A stretch of 64,000 nucleotides of DNA, taken from contig JAENRP010000182.1 of the NCBI GenBank assembly GCA_024741835.1, positions 17,149 to 81,148 of the forward strand, written 5' to 3'. Shown piece after piece: positions 10,201 through 21,500 of this stretch. The notes below the pieces were generated by a model. The model was not told the origin of the DNA. It made no database searches and saw only the letters and a list, made by a program, of their open reading frames with translations. This DNA comes from Diplocarpon mali (Eukaryota > Ascomycota > Leotiomycetes > Helotiales > Drepanopezizaceae). Position 1 is the stretch's first letter. Each line of letters starts with the position of its first letter. The position numbers and the translations under genes are program-made.

Positions 10201-10445
10201 TATAAAGACTTAAGATAGATAAGTCTTATAATATATATTATATAATCGGCGTAGGATAGAGGGAGGATAAAAGGGCTATCTTCTATATATAGAAATAGCG
10301 CGTATTACTATAGTATTAAATATACCTTATACTTAGGACTTATTCCTAATATCTTATTTAAAAGAGCCCGCTTATAGTACTTCCTCCTTTTGTTTTTAGG
10401 TCTTCCCTTAGGCCTATTCTTATATTGTCTCCCCTCTGTTTTATA
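10201..10445 (+). repeat. G1 3' LTR (245 bp)
   Basis: It matches the 5' LTR of G2 (15199-15443, also 245 bp) in the same orientation, and both LTRs of G3 (33011-33257 and 48597-48843) in reverse complement. It begins TATAAAGACTT and ends GTTTTATA. The usual TG...CA ends are read as TA...TA after RIP. A pyrimidine tract TCTCCCC lies near its 3' end. The flank at 10446 is Copia-A sequence, so G1 was inserted into a Copia element; the other side is outside the window. Confidence 0.85.
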
Positions 10446-12481
10446 CTACTCGATAGTAATACTATTAAGCCGAACTAATAACCCCTCTCTTTAAGCTTAG
10501 GTATATTAAGCGCACCTACTGATTAACGACCTGCTAATCGCTTAAAGGCCAAATAGACTATTCCTATTATTTGCGAATTACTTAAAGTATAGAATAACTT
10601 TAATATTATTATTCCTTTAGTTAAAGCACCTATAGTAAAGGATATTCCTAAAATAGGTATAAGTAATAATAAGCCTTTACTACTAGAAAGCAATTCCTTA
10701 AATAATAAGCCTATAGAACCTATAGCCGAACCTACGCCTTTAAAGAGGAATAGAGACTTAGAATTAAAAGATACCTTAAATGAACGCGAGTCTAAGCGTA
10801 TCTAGGCTATAATAGCGCATAGGATCTATAAGCTTAAACTCTAATAGAGCTTTAATAAAGATAATGCGTTCTTAGCCGTTAAGGGAATAATGAAAATCTC
10901 TCTTCTAAAGACGTATAATAAAGCTATTAACGACCTAAAGAATAGAGTAGTATAAAATAAGATAATCTAAAAGGAGATAAGCTCTCTTATTGCAAATAGT
11001 ATATAAATAGAGGAACTGATACTAAAGGATATAAACCTAGTATTAATAAAGTAGGTCTTTATAATTAAGATATATGCAGATAGGACCTTAGAATATTATA
11101 AAGCAAGGCTTATAGCTAAGGGCTTCTTCTAATAGTATAAAGAAGACTACTTCGACATATTCGCGCCGACAGTTTGCATAAATACCCTTTGCATATTTAT
11201 AGTAATAGTAGCCGCTAAGGACCTTAAATGCAGATAGTATAATATTAAAAATGCATTTACCAAAGCAATTATAAAGGAACGGATTTTTCTCTCCCAACCT
11301 AATAGTATTCCTATATATGCTAGCTACTCCCTTTATATACTTCGCAGTATCTATAAGCTTAAATAATTAGCCTATAATTAGAACCTCTTATATAGTTCTA
11401 CTTTAGTAGAAATAGGATTTATTTAAAGCCTAGCTAACCCTTATCTATTTACCTATACTAAGCGTAGAATCAAATTGCTACTATATATTAATAATATTAC
11501 TATAGCTATAAAAACAACTACTCAATTGGATTAGTTCTTTATAATAATTCGGAAACGTTTTAATACCAAGGATCTAAAGGGAATTCATAAGATCCTTAGC
11601 ATCTGTATTATAAGGAACTGCTCTACTTAAGAACTTTAGTTAGATTAAGAGCAGTATATTAAAAAGATCCTAGATTGAATAGGACTCTTTACTTATACTC
11701 CTAACTTTAAGCTAAAGCGTACTTTAATTAAAAGAAAGTATAATAAGTTAGAGCCTATTAATAAAAATAAGTAAAAAGAAGATTTAAAGAAGTACTAATA
11801 GGATATTAGAGCAATTATATATACTATAGTATATATAAGACTAAATATCGCTTTTATTATTAAGCAACTTAGTTAGAACCTAAAGGATCTAACAATTTAA
11901 TATAAGAATATAGTCAAGCGATTTAAAAGGTACCTTCGATTAATAATTATATAAAAGGTAAGATATAGATTAATGAAATATATAAGCGCAAAGCTTAAGG
12001 TATATACTGATTCTAACTAGGCAAATATAAAAGGTTAGAAAAGTATATTTAAAAGTATAGTAATACTATATAGTAGACCTATATTATAAGAAAGTAGAAA
12101 GTAGAAATCAGTAGCTACTATAAGCACTAAGGCTGAATATATATTAATATTATTAAATTATAAGTAAGGATTATAAATCGCTTAAGTTTTAAAAAATATA
12201 GGTTTTATTAAGTATATTAGATAAGATAAGAACTATATTAATCTTTAAGTAGATAATATAAGGGCGATTGCACTTATAAAGAATCTATACTTATATAAGT
12301 AATTAAAATATATTAATATTACCTACTACTTTATCTATAACCTTATTATAAAGAATAAGTTATCAATTATTTATATCTTAATTAATTAAATAGTAGTAGA
12401 TGGATTTATAAAGCTATTAAAAATAGTTGCAAAGTTTAAAGCGTTTAAAAATATACTAAGGTTATAAAAGATAGTAGGGGC
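10446..12481 (+). pseudogene. pol: Copia-A (left copy) pol fragment: integrase/RT linker, RT, RNase H
   Basis: A heavily RIP-mutated Ty1/Copia polyprotein, truncated on the left by G1. The charged integrase-RT linker runs to ~10800. The RT blocks follow: KARLIAKGF near 11100, EDYFDIFAPTV, IVAAKDLK, IKNAFTKA and LSQPN (11150-11300). The active site YVDD has become Y-I-N-N near 11495, so both catalytic aspartates are lost. RNase H runs to ~12470 with the Copia-typical end: VDN-RAIALIKN, KYINITYYFI, IVVDGFIKLL (stops read through). A G-rich tract AGTAGGGGC near 12474-12482 is the likely polypurine tract. The left part of the element (gag, protease, most of integrase) is missing. Confidence 0.85.
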
Positions 12482-12981
12482 TTAATAGGCTTAAGGACGA
12501 CTCTTAGGCCTACCTTATAAGTTAGGTTATATAGTCTTATAAAGTAAAGTTTTTTTTAAATCAACTCTTAAGCTTAGACTATAAGTCAAGTTATATAGTC
12601 TTATAAAGGAACGCTTTTAAAAATTTGACTTTTAATCCTACCTTATAAGTAAGATTAGTAATTTCAATAGAGGTTACTATTAATTGATTATTTTTAATTT
12701 AAAGAGATACTTAAGAGTTAGATTAGCGTAAAAGGATAGTTATTATTTTCCTAACTGTAGGTCAATCGGAGTAAGGTCTAAGTAAAGGTATTAAGATAAA
12801 TGATATAGCTATTACTCTAATATATTATCATATAACCCTACTGCTTAATTAATAGGATATTGATATATATATAGCTATAGGTAAGAAAGGGGTAACCTTC
12901 CTTCCTTAACTCTTATTAATATATTAACCATCGACCTTTAGAAGTTTCCTATACCTACTGCGCCGACTCACTTAAGCTTAA
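12482..12981 (+). repeat. Copia-A 3' LTR (left copy, ~500 bp)
   Basis: It follows the pol end and purine tract of Copia-A and is repeated in reverse complement at ~13358-13856. The two copies stop matching at the same place, 12981 and 13358, which sets the LTR outer end. It holds three short near-palindromes (12498-12525, 12562-12590, 12626-12653) of the same family found throughout the Gypsy copies. The exact inner boundary is uncertain by a few bases. Confidence 0.65.
12498..12653. repeat. Three palindromes in the Copia-A LTR
   Basis: At 12498-12525, 12562-12590 and 12626-12653, spaced about 64 bases apart, each with ACTCTTA-like and TAAGT-like ends. The same three recur inverted at 13678-13702, 13738-13767 and 13803-13830. 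The first two share the following ATATAGTCTTATAAAG, so part of the LTR may be a local duplication. Confidence 0.55.
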
Positions 12982-13167
12982 TAGAGAATAAAGCATATTA
13001 ATATCAAGTTCTATTATATTCGGCAAGAGCTTTAGAAAGGCTATTTAGACCTTTAGTATACTAATACTAAAGATAACGCTGCTGATAGACTTACTAAGAG
13101 CTTAAATAGCTTTAATTATACCGCCTTTATTAAATTATTAAATATAAAGGTTCTATACCTTGATTAA
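12982..13167 (+). pseudogene. pol: Copia-B fragment: C-terminal end of RNase H
   Basis: A short in-frame piece (first complete motif at 12991) with the typical Copia RNase H tail: RIKHINIKFYYIR, then YTNTKDNAADRLTKSLN, ending GAT TAA at 13162-13167. It follows straight on from the outer end of the Copia-A LTR, so Copia-A inserted within this element and split it. It differs from the Copia-A tail, so it is a second Copia family. Confidence 0.75.
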
Positions 13168-13292
13168 AGGGTGATTTTTTTTTATACTTCTATTATAGGG
13201 TATTTTTTTTACACTTCTATTAAGGGGTGATTTTTTTTTACTCCTAGGCCGGGCCTGCGAGTTGATTTTAACTTATTAAGGGGTGGATTTCC
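13163..13292 (+). repeat. Tandem T-rich repeat of 27-29 bp units at the Copia-B 3' end
   Basis: Four units start at 13163, 13192, 13219 and 13275, each with an ATTAAGGGGTGA-like head followed by a run of T and ACTTCT. Units 1 and 2 are 29 and 27 bp. Unit 3 is 56 bp because a GC-rich near-palindrome sits in its T run. Unit 4 continues as GGGGTGGATTTCC and probably marks the purine tract and start of the Copia-B 3' LTR. Confidence 0.7.
13240..13265. repeat. GC-rich short palindrome inside a tandem repeat unit
   Basis: The core CTCCTAGGCC-GGGCCTGCGAG lies within the T run of the third unit of the tandem repeat. Without it, and one copy of a flanking TTTT, the unit would be about 26-27 bp like its neighbours. 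This is the clearest case in the window where an occupied and an empty site can be compared. Confidence 0.75.
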
Positions 13293-13357
13293 TACTCTAA
13301 AGTAGAGCGCGCTAAGCGAACTCTATTCTATTTCTAATATCTTATTAAGCTTAAGTA
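13293..13357 (+). repeat. Probable start of the Copia-B 3' LTR, truncated
   Basis: Begins TGG after the purine-rich AAGGGG and runs to the edge of the inverted Copia-A at 13358. It contains a GC-richer stretch (AGAGCGCGCTAAGCG). No second copy is in the window, so calling it an LTR is inference from position alone. Confidence 0.4.
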
Positions 13358-13856
13358 AGTCGGCGCAATAGGTAAAGGAGGCTTTTAAAGGTCGATAGTT
13401 AATATATTAATAAGAGTTAAGGAAGGAAGGTTACCCCTTTCTTCCTTATAGTTATATATGTATTAATATCCTATTAACTAAGTAGTAGGGTTATATGATA
13501 ATATATTAGAGTAATAGCTATATTACTTATCTTAATACCTTTACTTAAACCTTACTCTAATTGACCTATAGTTAGGAAAATAATAATTATCCTTTTACGC
13601 TAATCCAACTCTTAAGTATCTCTTTAAATTAAAAATAATTAATTAATAGCAACCTTTATTAAAATTGCTAATCCTATTCGCAAGGTAGGACTAAGAGTCA
13701 AATTTCCTAAAAGCGTTCTTTTATAAGATTATATAACTTAACTTATAATCTAAGCCTAAGAGTCAATTTAAAAAAAACTTTCCTTTATAAGACTATATGA
13801 CCTAACTCGTAAGGTAGGCTTAAGAGTCGTCTTTAAGCCTATTAAGCCCCTACTAT
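13358..13856 (-). repeat. Copia-A 3' LTR (right copy, inverted, ~500 bp)
   Basis: Reverse complement of 12482-12981 with many transition differences. The three near-palindromes of the left copy recur at 13803-13830, 13738-13767 and 13678-13702. Confidence 0.65.
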
Positions 13857-15198
13857 CTTCTATAACTTTAATATATCTTTAAATGCTTTAAACTTTGCAA
13901 CTATCTTTAATAGCTTTATAAATCTATCTACTACTATTTAATTAGTTAAGATATAGGTAATCGATAACTTATTCTTTATAATAAGGTCTTAAATAAAGTA
14001 GTAGGTAATATTAATATATTTTAATCGCTTATATAAGTATAGATTCTTTATAAGTATAATCGCCCTTATATTATCTACTTAAAGATTAATATAGTTCCTA
14101 TCTTATTTAATATACTTAATAAAATCTATATCTTTTAAAACTTAAGCGATTTATAATCCTTACTTACAATTTAATAATATTAATATATATTTAGCCTTAG
14201 TACTTATAATAGCTATTAATTTCTACTTCCTACTTTCCTATAATATAGGTCTATTATATAGTACTATTACACTTCTAAATATACTTTTCTAACCTTTTAT
14301 ATTTACCTAATTGGAATTAGTATATACCTTAAGCTTTATACTTATATATTTCATTAGTCTATATCTTACCTTTTATATAATTATCAATCGAAGGTACCTT
14401 TTAAGTCGCTTAACTGCATTCTTATATTAAATCGTCAGATCCTTTAAGTTTTGATTAAATTACTTAATAATAAAGGCGATATTTGGTCTTATATATACTA
14501 TAGTATATATAATTGCTCTAATATCCTATTAGTACTTCTTTAGATCTCCTCTTTACTTATTTTTATTAATAGGCTTTAACTTATTATACTTTCCTTTAAT
14601 TAGAGTACGCTTTAGCTTAAAGTTAGGAGTATAAGTAGAAAGTCCTATTCAGTCTAGGATCTTCTTAATATACTATTCTTAATCTAACCAAAGTTCTTAA
14701 GTAGAGCGGTTCCTTATAACGCAGATGCTAAAGATCTTATAAATTCCCCTTAGATCCTTAGTATTAAAACGTTTCTAAATTATTATAAAGAACCAATCTA
14801 ATTAAGTAATTGTTTTTATAGCTAAAGTAATATTATTAATATATAATAGTAACTTGATTTTATACTTAATATAAGTAAATAGATAAGGGTTAGCTAAGCT
14901 TTAAACGAATCCCATTTCTATTAAAGTAGAGCTATATAAGAGGTTTTAATTGCAAGCTAACTATTTAAGCCTATAGATACTACAGAATATATAAAGAGAG
15001 TGGCCAGCATATATAAGAATACCATTAGGTTAAGAGAGAAAAATCCATTCCTTTATAATCGCTTTAGTAAATGTATTCTTAATATCGTATTATCTATATT
15101 TAAGGTTCTTAGCAGCTACTATTACTATAAATATGCAAAAGGTATTTATATAAACTATTAGCGCGAATATATCAAAGTAGTCTTTTCTATACTATTAG
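13857..15198 (-). pseudogene. pol: Copia-A (right copy, inverted) pol fragment: RT and RNase H
   Basis: Reverse complement of about 11130-12480: the same RT and RNase H, read on the minus strand. It is cut at 15198 by the 5' LTR of G2, at the RT block that in the left copy reads EDYFD. Differences from the left copy are mostly transitions. Reading frames are broken by RIP stops. Confidence 0.8.
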
Positions 15199-15443
15199 TA
15201 TAGAGACCTAAAATGGATAGGTCTTATAATATATATTATATAATCGGCGCAAGATAGTAGGAGGATAAAAGGGCCATTTTCTATATATAGAAATAGCGTA
15301 TATTGCCATAGTATTAAATATACCCTATACTTAGGACTTATTCTTAATATCTTATTTAAAAGAGCCTACTTATAGTGCTTCCTCCTCTTGTTTTTAAGTC
15401 TTCCCTTAAGCCTATTCTTATATTATCTCCCTTCTATTTTATA
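15199..15443 (+). repeat. G2 5' LTR (245 bp)
   Basis: Starts TATAGAGACC and ends ATTTTATA. Same length and orientation as 10201-10445. It abuts the inverted Copia-A at 15198, which shows that G2 inserted there. The following bases TTAATAATTTACGC match the equivalent G3 leader (TTAGTGACCTATAT on the minus strand from 48596). This must contain the primer-binding site, but I could not assign a tRNA. Confidence 0.85.
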
Positions 15444-15720
15444 TTAATAATTTACGCAAGGACCGATTTCTTAAGATTTCTATCCTTATATAACCTTATC
15501 GATCTCTTAGTTTATAGATAAGAGATTAGCCTTTGAAATACGTCTTTAAAACACTTATAGTATTTTAATTAACTTTAAAACCCTTATCCTTAATCGCTTA
15601 GTTATTTAAGACTATCGATTTTCATTTAACAACTATTAATAACCTTAGACTTTCCCTTTTTAACTCTACTTTAAAAACCCTTATTCTTTTCCTTAACTCT
15701 GAGATTTTCGGAATTTTCGG
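15444..15720 (+). other. G2 untranslated leader
   Basis: Region between the 5' LTR and the first part of gag that can be read through. It is colinear with the G3 leader (minus strand, from 48596 down to about 48320). No further structure is seen. Confidence 0.4.
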
Positions 15721-18234
15721 CTTCTTAGTATAAAAAGTTTAGCAAACCTTATAATAGTAATCTTAAATAGCAGTAGTTTTAAATACTTAAGTAATACTAA
15801 GCGTAAACTCTAATTGAAAGTGCCTCTTTAGAATCCTTAGAAATCCGAATCTGATAATTTAGCCGCTTTAGCTTAATAAAACTTTAAAAATTGCCTTAGA
15901 ATCGTCTCTAAAGACCCCTTTATTCTAAAGACTAATAGGAATTAGCCTAAAGGCTAAAAAGAATCTTAGATATAAACCTTATCTTAGAAATTAGTCTTAG
16001 ATTAAGTAAACCTTATCTTATTACAATTAATTGTAATACTTTTATTAATTGTTTAATACCTACTTAGAATCTTTTAGCAAACTCGGATTAAACTTTTAAT
16101 AGAATCTAGAATTTTACTCCTAGGCTTAGCTTATAAGTAAGAGGATAAAAAGACGTCTTTAAATAACTTAGGACTACTACCTACTTTTTTAATATTAATG
16201 CTTAAAAACACTAATAATAATAATAATTTTAAACTTTTTACTAACCCTTTATTTAAATCTTTTTAAACTCATTCTAATTACTTTAAGATTAACTCGGATT
16301 TTAAACGCTCTTTAAGCCCTTTTAAATTTCGAAGTACTCCTCTTAGCAATTAATCTCGCAATATCAAAGCTTCTCCTTTGCCCCTTATAGATTCTATTAA
16401 CTTAAATAGTTAGTATAAAATGATAATAGCTGCATTTAGGGCTATTACTAGTCACTTTCCCCTCTCTAGTTCCCTTAGTGCTCCTTACTTTATAAGCGCT
16501 AATATTACTGATTTCCTTAAGCAATATAAGGAAACTTATTATAATTTTAGTATTATATAAGAGGATATGATTTCTCAACTTCCTTACTACTATAATTATA
16601 TAAGTAAAGATATTATTAAATCCCTCCTCGAATAGAAAACGCATAGTTTATAAGAACTCCTTATTAAGGCTCTTAAGTCTGAATTCCGAGAATTTAATAG
16701 ATAGTAGATTTATAATACCCTAGCTTTCTTAAAGGAATTTATTCTAATTACTTATACTCCTAAGGAACTTAAAAACTACTATCGGACTTTTACTTATATA
16801 TTAAACACTTTAATTAGCTAGAAAATACTTAGCGAAGTTGAAAGAGGCCGCCTTTTCTTACTTAGATTACCTATTAGCCTTTAAAATAAGATTATTAAGC
16901 ATTTTAGGATTAATAAGCAAGACCCTATAACCTTCGCCTCATTTAAGGAATTCTTAGCCTTTACTTTAAAATTAGATCTTAATAAGAGAACTATTAATAC
17001 TATAAAGTAGGAAAAAGCCCTTATTCCCTCTTATACTAAAGACCTTAAAAGCCTAGTCCAAGAATACTTAAAAGCTCTAGAAGTTACAGAAGAGGCAAAG
17101 AAGAACCTAATAGTTATACCTTTCACTTATAGGCCCGACTTAAGAGTAAGATCCAACCTTAGAATTAAAGAACTTAAAACCTAATTTATAAAACTCTAAA
17201 TCTAAAGCTTAGAAACTAGGATTAATAATCTCTTATAAGAAAAATAGCATATTCTTTAATTTAATAATAGATAAAACTCGACTATTATAAGCTAACCTAA
17301 TAGTTCCTATTATCAGACTCCTACTTCTTATCATTTGGAATAACCAGCTAATATAAGAACGCAATAGCTAGCTAAAGAAGGAGGAATTAATCTTAATTAG
17401 CACTCTACTAATATTAATGCTATAAGGTACTAAGGAAACGGCAATAGAAGACGATTAACTTACAACTTTTGCAATAATAAAGAACTTAACTGCGCTTTAT
17501 ATAAATATCGCAACGATTGTCCTCTTTTCCTTTATTTTATTAATACTAAGGTTATGCATATTAATAAGTATGGGATGCTTTATATTAAGGATCCTAGGCT
17601 AGAAGCTATCCCTATTAAAAAGCACTAGAATCGCTTATAGTTATAGACTATTCAAATAATAATATATAGTATAAAATAAGATGAGAATTTAGTCGAACGA
17701 TAGTATATTATAAATATAAATGCTAAAATTCCAACTTATATATATATAGGTCCAACTAGCAATCTACTTAAAGGAGTTCTTAAGGACTTAGCTTTTAATC
17801 AAATAGCTATAGAAGTTAGAGGCATTTCTATCTTAAGATAGGTTAATAATAATATTTTAATTAATATTAATACTACTTCTATATCTAAGAACCTTTAGAA
17901 TTCTTAGCGTCCTTTTAGATCTTCTACTCTACTAATACTAATAAAACTAGCCAAAGTCCAGAAATCAGCGCGTACAACTTAAGAATCTTAATATAGAGTC
18001 TAAATGTTAAAAGATACCTAATAGTCTAAAACTGCAGTAGATAAGGATAAAGCCAATATAATAGACGAATTAATTAAAGATATAATAGATAAAGATGGCT
18101 TTAAGCTTAAAGATTAAGAAGTTAAAGTTATTATATAAACCCTTGACCTTAAGCGAAAGAGATAGATATTAAAATAGGAGAAATTCGTTAATAAATATGC
18201 TAATTTAACTACAATAGAGAAAGCTATAAAGAAT
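15721..18234 (+). pseudogene. gag: G2 gag, RIP-broken, interrupted by Copia-C
   Basis: Capsid polyprotein of a fungal Ty3/Gypsy element. One frame can be read from ~15721 with stops as former Gln/Trp. The start is uncertain; an in-frame ATG lies at 16420 but coding clearly extends upstream of it. The capsid core shows SAPYFISANITDFLKQY near 16485 and LRLPI near 16865, as in fungal Gypsy Gag. A nucleocapsid-like block near 17470-17520 has three cysteines but no intact CCHC, and is followed by the VMHINKYGMLYIKDP block usual for this family. A Lys-rich linker leads to the Copia-C insertion. Palindromes P1 (16115) and P2 (17123) are embedded. The frame resumes at 25427. Confidence 0.75.
18230..18234. 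repeat. Target-site duplication AGAAT, left
   Basis: AGAAT directly precedes the Copia-C 5' LTR and is repeated at 25427-25431 after the 3' LTR. Joining the flanks gives a sequence matching the uninterrupted G4 copy near 51752-51765 (GAGAATATCATAGCC). Confidence 0.9.
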
Positions 18235-18406
18235 TGTTGCGCCATGAGGAGCCTCAGGCACTGAGGCATCTGAGGACTGGCTTATGTAATATACCCCTGA
18301 AGTGGCCACGGAGCACTTCTATAAAGGGAGCTCAGGTATATAGTTAGAGTAGAATTTTAGAAGCTTCTGCTACCACTGAGAATCTACCTCTAAATATAGT
18401 ACGACA
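18235..18406 (+). repeat. Copia-C 5' LTR (172 bp)
   Basis: TG...CA ends are intact (TGTTGC...ACGACA). It differs from the 3' LTR at seven positions, all RIP-type transitions; the four C-to-T changes are in this copy. A TATATAGTTAGAG run at ~18338-18350 and CTATAAAGGG at ~18319 are possible promoter elements. Confidence 0.95.
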
Positions 18407-18425
18407 GTTATCAGCACTATTCGCA
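18407..18425 (+). other. Copia-C probable primer-binding site
   Basis: GTTATCAGCAC immediately after the 5' LTR is where reverse transcription should be primed. The priming tRNA was not identified. Confidence 0.5.
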
Positions 18426-18515
18426 ACTCTCAAGAGCAAACGATCAAAAATCTACTGTGTTTAAAGACTTCTTAAAGAGGTTTCATTACTATTTTTCATC
18501 CATTCTCCCTTGCCT

Positions 18516-21500
18516 ATATGCGTTATACGACCTGACTCGACGTTCTAACGCTCCTAGCCAACCAATAGACCTATACTCCCTACCAACCCAGTTAATATAA
18601 GCGAGTACTAGCAAAAAGAAGCTCAGGAGCTTAGCTCTAGTGGAGTTATGCTTTAGGATAGGAAGTCATAGCGCATTTGGTACGCTAAGCTAGAGTTTCA
18701 GGCTGAATTTCTGCGCCTCCAGAAGCATATAGAGAAGCTAAGACAGGTTAATAACCCTGAACTGTATGCGATAGAGACGGGAAACCAAGCTCTGCTTTAT
18801 AAGAACGAAGCTCCATATCTGCTAGATCTAGAAATAGAACTGCCGCAGCTTGAAAAAATTGTGGAAGGACGGGACTAGAGAGTATTGCAAAGCTACTACG
18901 AGTTGTACTAACAGTGGGAAGCTACCGATTAATAAACGCCAGCTTTACCACTACCTGCGAAGACAATAGCTAAAGACGTGGAGCTAGAGTATAAAATGGC
19001 GGTAATGCAATACAATCTTATAGTAGAAACGTAGAAAAGGAACAGGAGCTCCTACACTCAGTTATACCGTTGGATTACTAAGACAGTATACCCTACTTTG
19101 CTTCAAGTAGTGCAATATGACTATAAGGAAGCGGGGAAACTGTCGATTCAATAGATCGTAGAGCACCTGCGCAGGGAACTAGCCCCCTTTGAGGTTAGCA
19201 TAACGGAGTCAATTCGGGAAGACTACAACACTAAGCTCTTTGAAACAAGGAGCAGCAAAGTGGACCCGAAGACCTGGCTTGCTAGCTTTAGGGAGATCTA
19301 CTGGGAAGCACGAACGTATAGAATCCCGGAGGTTTAAGGCTCCCTTGCGATTATAAAGTTTCTATAGTCGGTTCACCGCTAGGCTCCTACTTGGTCCTAG
19401 CAGATCTAGGCAGAGCTTATTAGAGATAATGAGCTAGGTTTGGAGCAGGGAAAAGACATGGTCCACTATGTCAATTAGTTCTCGAGCTTGATAGAGCGAA
19501 GCCTCGCAAGCTCCTTGTCAAAGGCAACCCTTGGAGTATACGCCTCGCTCGGAGGAGTAGGCGATTATACTAATCTAGGAGCACCGAGTAAAGGCAAGGC
19601 GAAGAAGACTCTTGAGGGGAGCGTTAAAAAGTGCCCTTGCCCCTAGGTCAAAAATCACTTCTAGAACCCAGAGGAGTGTAATAGGCTGAAATACGCCTTA
19701 ACTGGCGCCAAGGAAGGTACGCTTCGAAACCTCCCTAGCTACGACGAGGTTAAAAGAACGCGCGAAAACCTTGCTTCCTCGGAATGGAAAGAGCTTCGAG
19801 CTAAGCTCTCCTATATTAAATAAGCTCCTATGGATTAATTTAAGGAAAGAACATCTGCCGAAGCTTTAGGGAGCGGCAAATCTAAGATCATAGCCGCCCT
19901 CCTAGATCCAACTCTCTTCGAAGACTTTACCCCAGGAATATACTCCACCCTTAGAGCTCCCTACGCTCTTTTGAATATAACCCTACTCGACAACTGCGCC
20001 GCGACGCACCTTATTAATCGAGAGGAGCTTTTAGTTCCTGGATCATTGAAAATCGCATATCCCTAGGACTGTGTAAAGGCAGGGAGCTCGAGTCTGCTAA
20101 TAAGGGGGAAGGGTATACGTCTGATGAAAGGGGTTCTCGCCGATGGAGGAGACTTAGAGCTTAGGAACGTAGCGCTCGTAGATGGGTTCAATATCAATAT
20201 TATCTTAGAGCCTCTTTTAAAGAAGGCTGGGGTATAGTATATAGGCCTAGACGCGACGCTCTAAAGGGGTATAGCAGATAATAACGTGGTTATAAAGCAG
20301 CTAAAGCGTAGGTCGAACGTCATAGTGTTTAAATATAAGCCTATCAACTTTTACAACGCTCCTACCTCGCTGTGCTGTGCTTAACCAACCTACCTAGCTT
20401 TCCCTACTTTACAACAGCGTCTGCGAAGCCAATATAAACCCCTAAGGAGCAGCGTATTCCTAAGAGCTAGGAACGATTCGGCAGATATTTGGCACCTTCG
20501 ATCAGGCTATCTAGGAGCTGAGGCGCTCGAGAAGCTTATGCTGAACGCAAGGGGGGTGAAAATCAAGGGGAAGCTACAAATCAATTGTAAAGCTTACGCT
20601 TAGGCAAAAGCTAAGCAAAAGCCTTCTAGGAGAGAGTCAGATTTCAAGGCTCTAAGACCGTTCTTTAGGTGCTCCTGGGACCTATTTGACTATAGCACGT
20701 CGAGCCTCTCCTTAGAAAGCTGGCTTCTCCTAATTAAGGATGAATTTAGTAGGAAGTTATTTGGATATACTCTGCTCTATAAGTCCCTAACGCTAGTTCT
20801 AAGAGCTCTTTAATCTTTTAAAGCATAGGTAAAGCGCTGTTATAGCCTTTCCCTATGTATTCTAAGGAGCGATAACGATACCTCGGTGTTCCTCCCATAG
20901 GGAGCATCGAAATATAGAGAGTGGTGCGAAGCTAAAGGCATAGAGGTAGAAGTCACTCTATCCTATACTTATGAACCAAATGGAGCTTCCGAGAGAGCAG
21001 GAGCAGAGATTATTGAAAAGGCACTTACTATGCTAATCTCTACTAACCTCCCGGAGCACCTATGGCCTAAAGCCGTACTAGCCGCAATATACCTCTATAA
21101 TATCGGCCTATTGAAGCGCAAGGGATGGAAGAGTCTAAATGAGGTGCTTTAGCTTTAGTTTAGATAATACTTCAAGTAGTATGATCTGCAGATCACTATA
21201 AAGCTTACTACCGATTTAAGACCAGAATAGGGGGGTATAAAAGCGTATAGAGCGCGCGCGTACCTATTAGCAAAGGAGAGGGAAGCTCTAAAGAATAAGA
21301 GAGCTTTCAAAACTATGCCACAAGGGCATATTAGATACCTAGTTGGTTACTGCGCCACTAACATATATAGGATCTAAGTGCCTAAGCTCCGAAAGGTTAT
21401 AATCTCTCGAAACGTCGAATTCGACGAGTCCAAATTCTATTCTAAGGAGTACGAAAAGGTGGCTGGCCACCCGCTCCCAATTATTAAGGAGATTGTGCAA

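Larger units (their letters stand above)
1..10445 (+). mobile_element. G1: giant Ty3/Gypsy LTR retrotransposon, 5' part outside window, RIP-degraded
   Basis: This is the 3' two thirds of a giant Gypsy element. In order it holds the end of RT and RNase H, integrase, ORF-X, a 606 bp spacer, ORF-Y, an AT-rich tail with an N gap, and a 3' LTR. It is colinear with G4 at a constant offset of 54037 bases at every landmark checked (2509/56546, 5826/59863, 6432/60469, 9851/63888), so the copies differ by substitutions and almost no indels. The reverse complement of the same series is G3. TpA is extremely common and CpA/TpG rare, the signature of RIP, and all long frames are broken by TAA/TAG. The 5' end, including gag and the 5' LTR, lies outside the window. 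Confidence 0.9.
11130..15198. repeat. Large inverted repeat formed by two Copia-A copies
   Basis: Arms 11130-12981 and 13358-15198 (about 1.85 kb each) are reverse complements with scattered transitions, separated by a 376-bp spacer of Copia-B. The arms end at an LTR outer edge on the inside, and on the outside the right arm ends at the G2 LTR. Confidence 0.85.

Noticed and set aside
11088..11297. Minus-strand open frame of 69 codons
   Set aside because: Exactly antisense to Copia-A RT blocks that read well on the plus strand.
10446..15198. tRNA or rRNA genes among the GC-richer patches
   Set aside because: No cloverleaf or conserved box was found; the GC-rich patches are the short palindromes.
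16402..16644. Minus-strand open frame of 80 codons
   Set aside because: Antisense shadow of the gag capsid region of G2.
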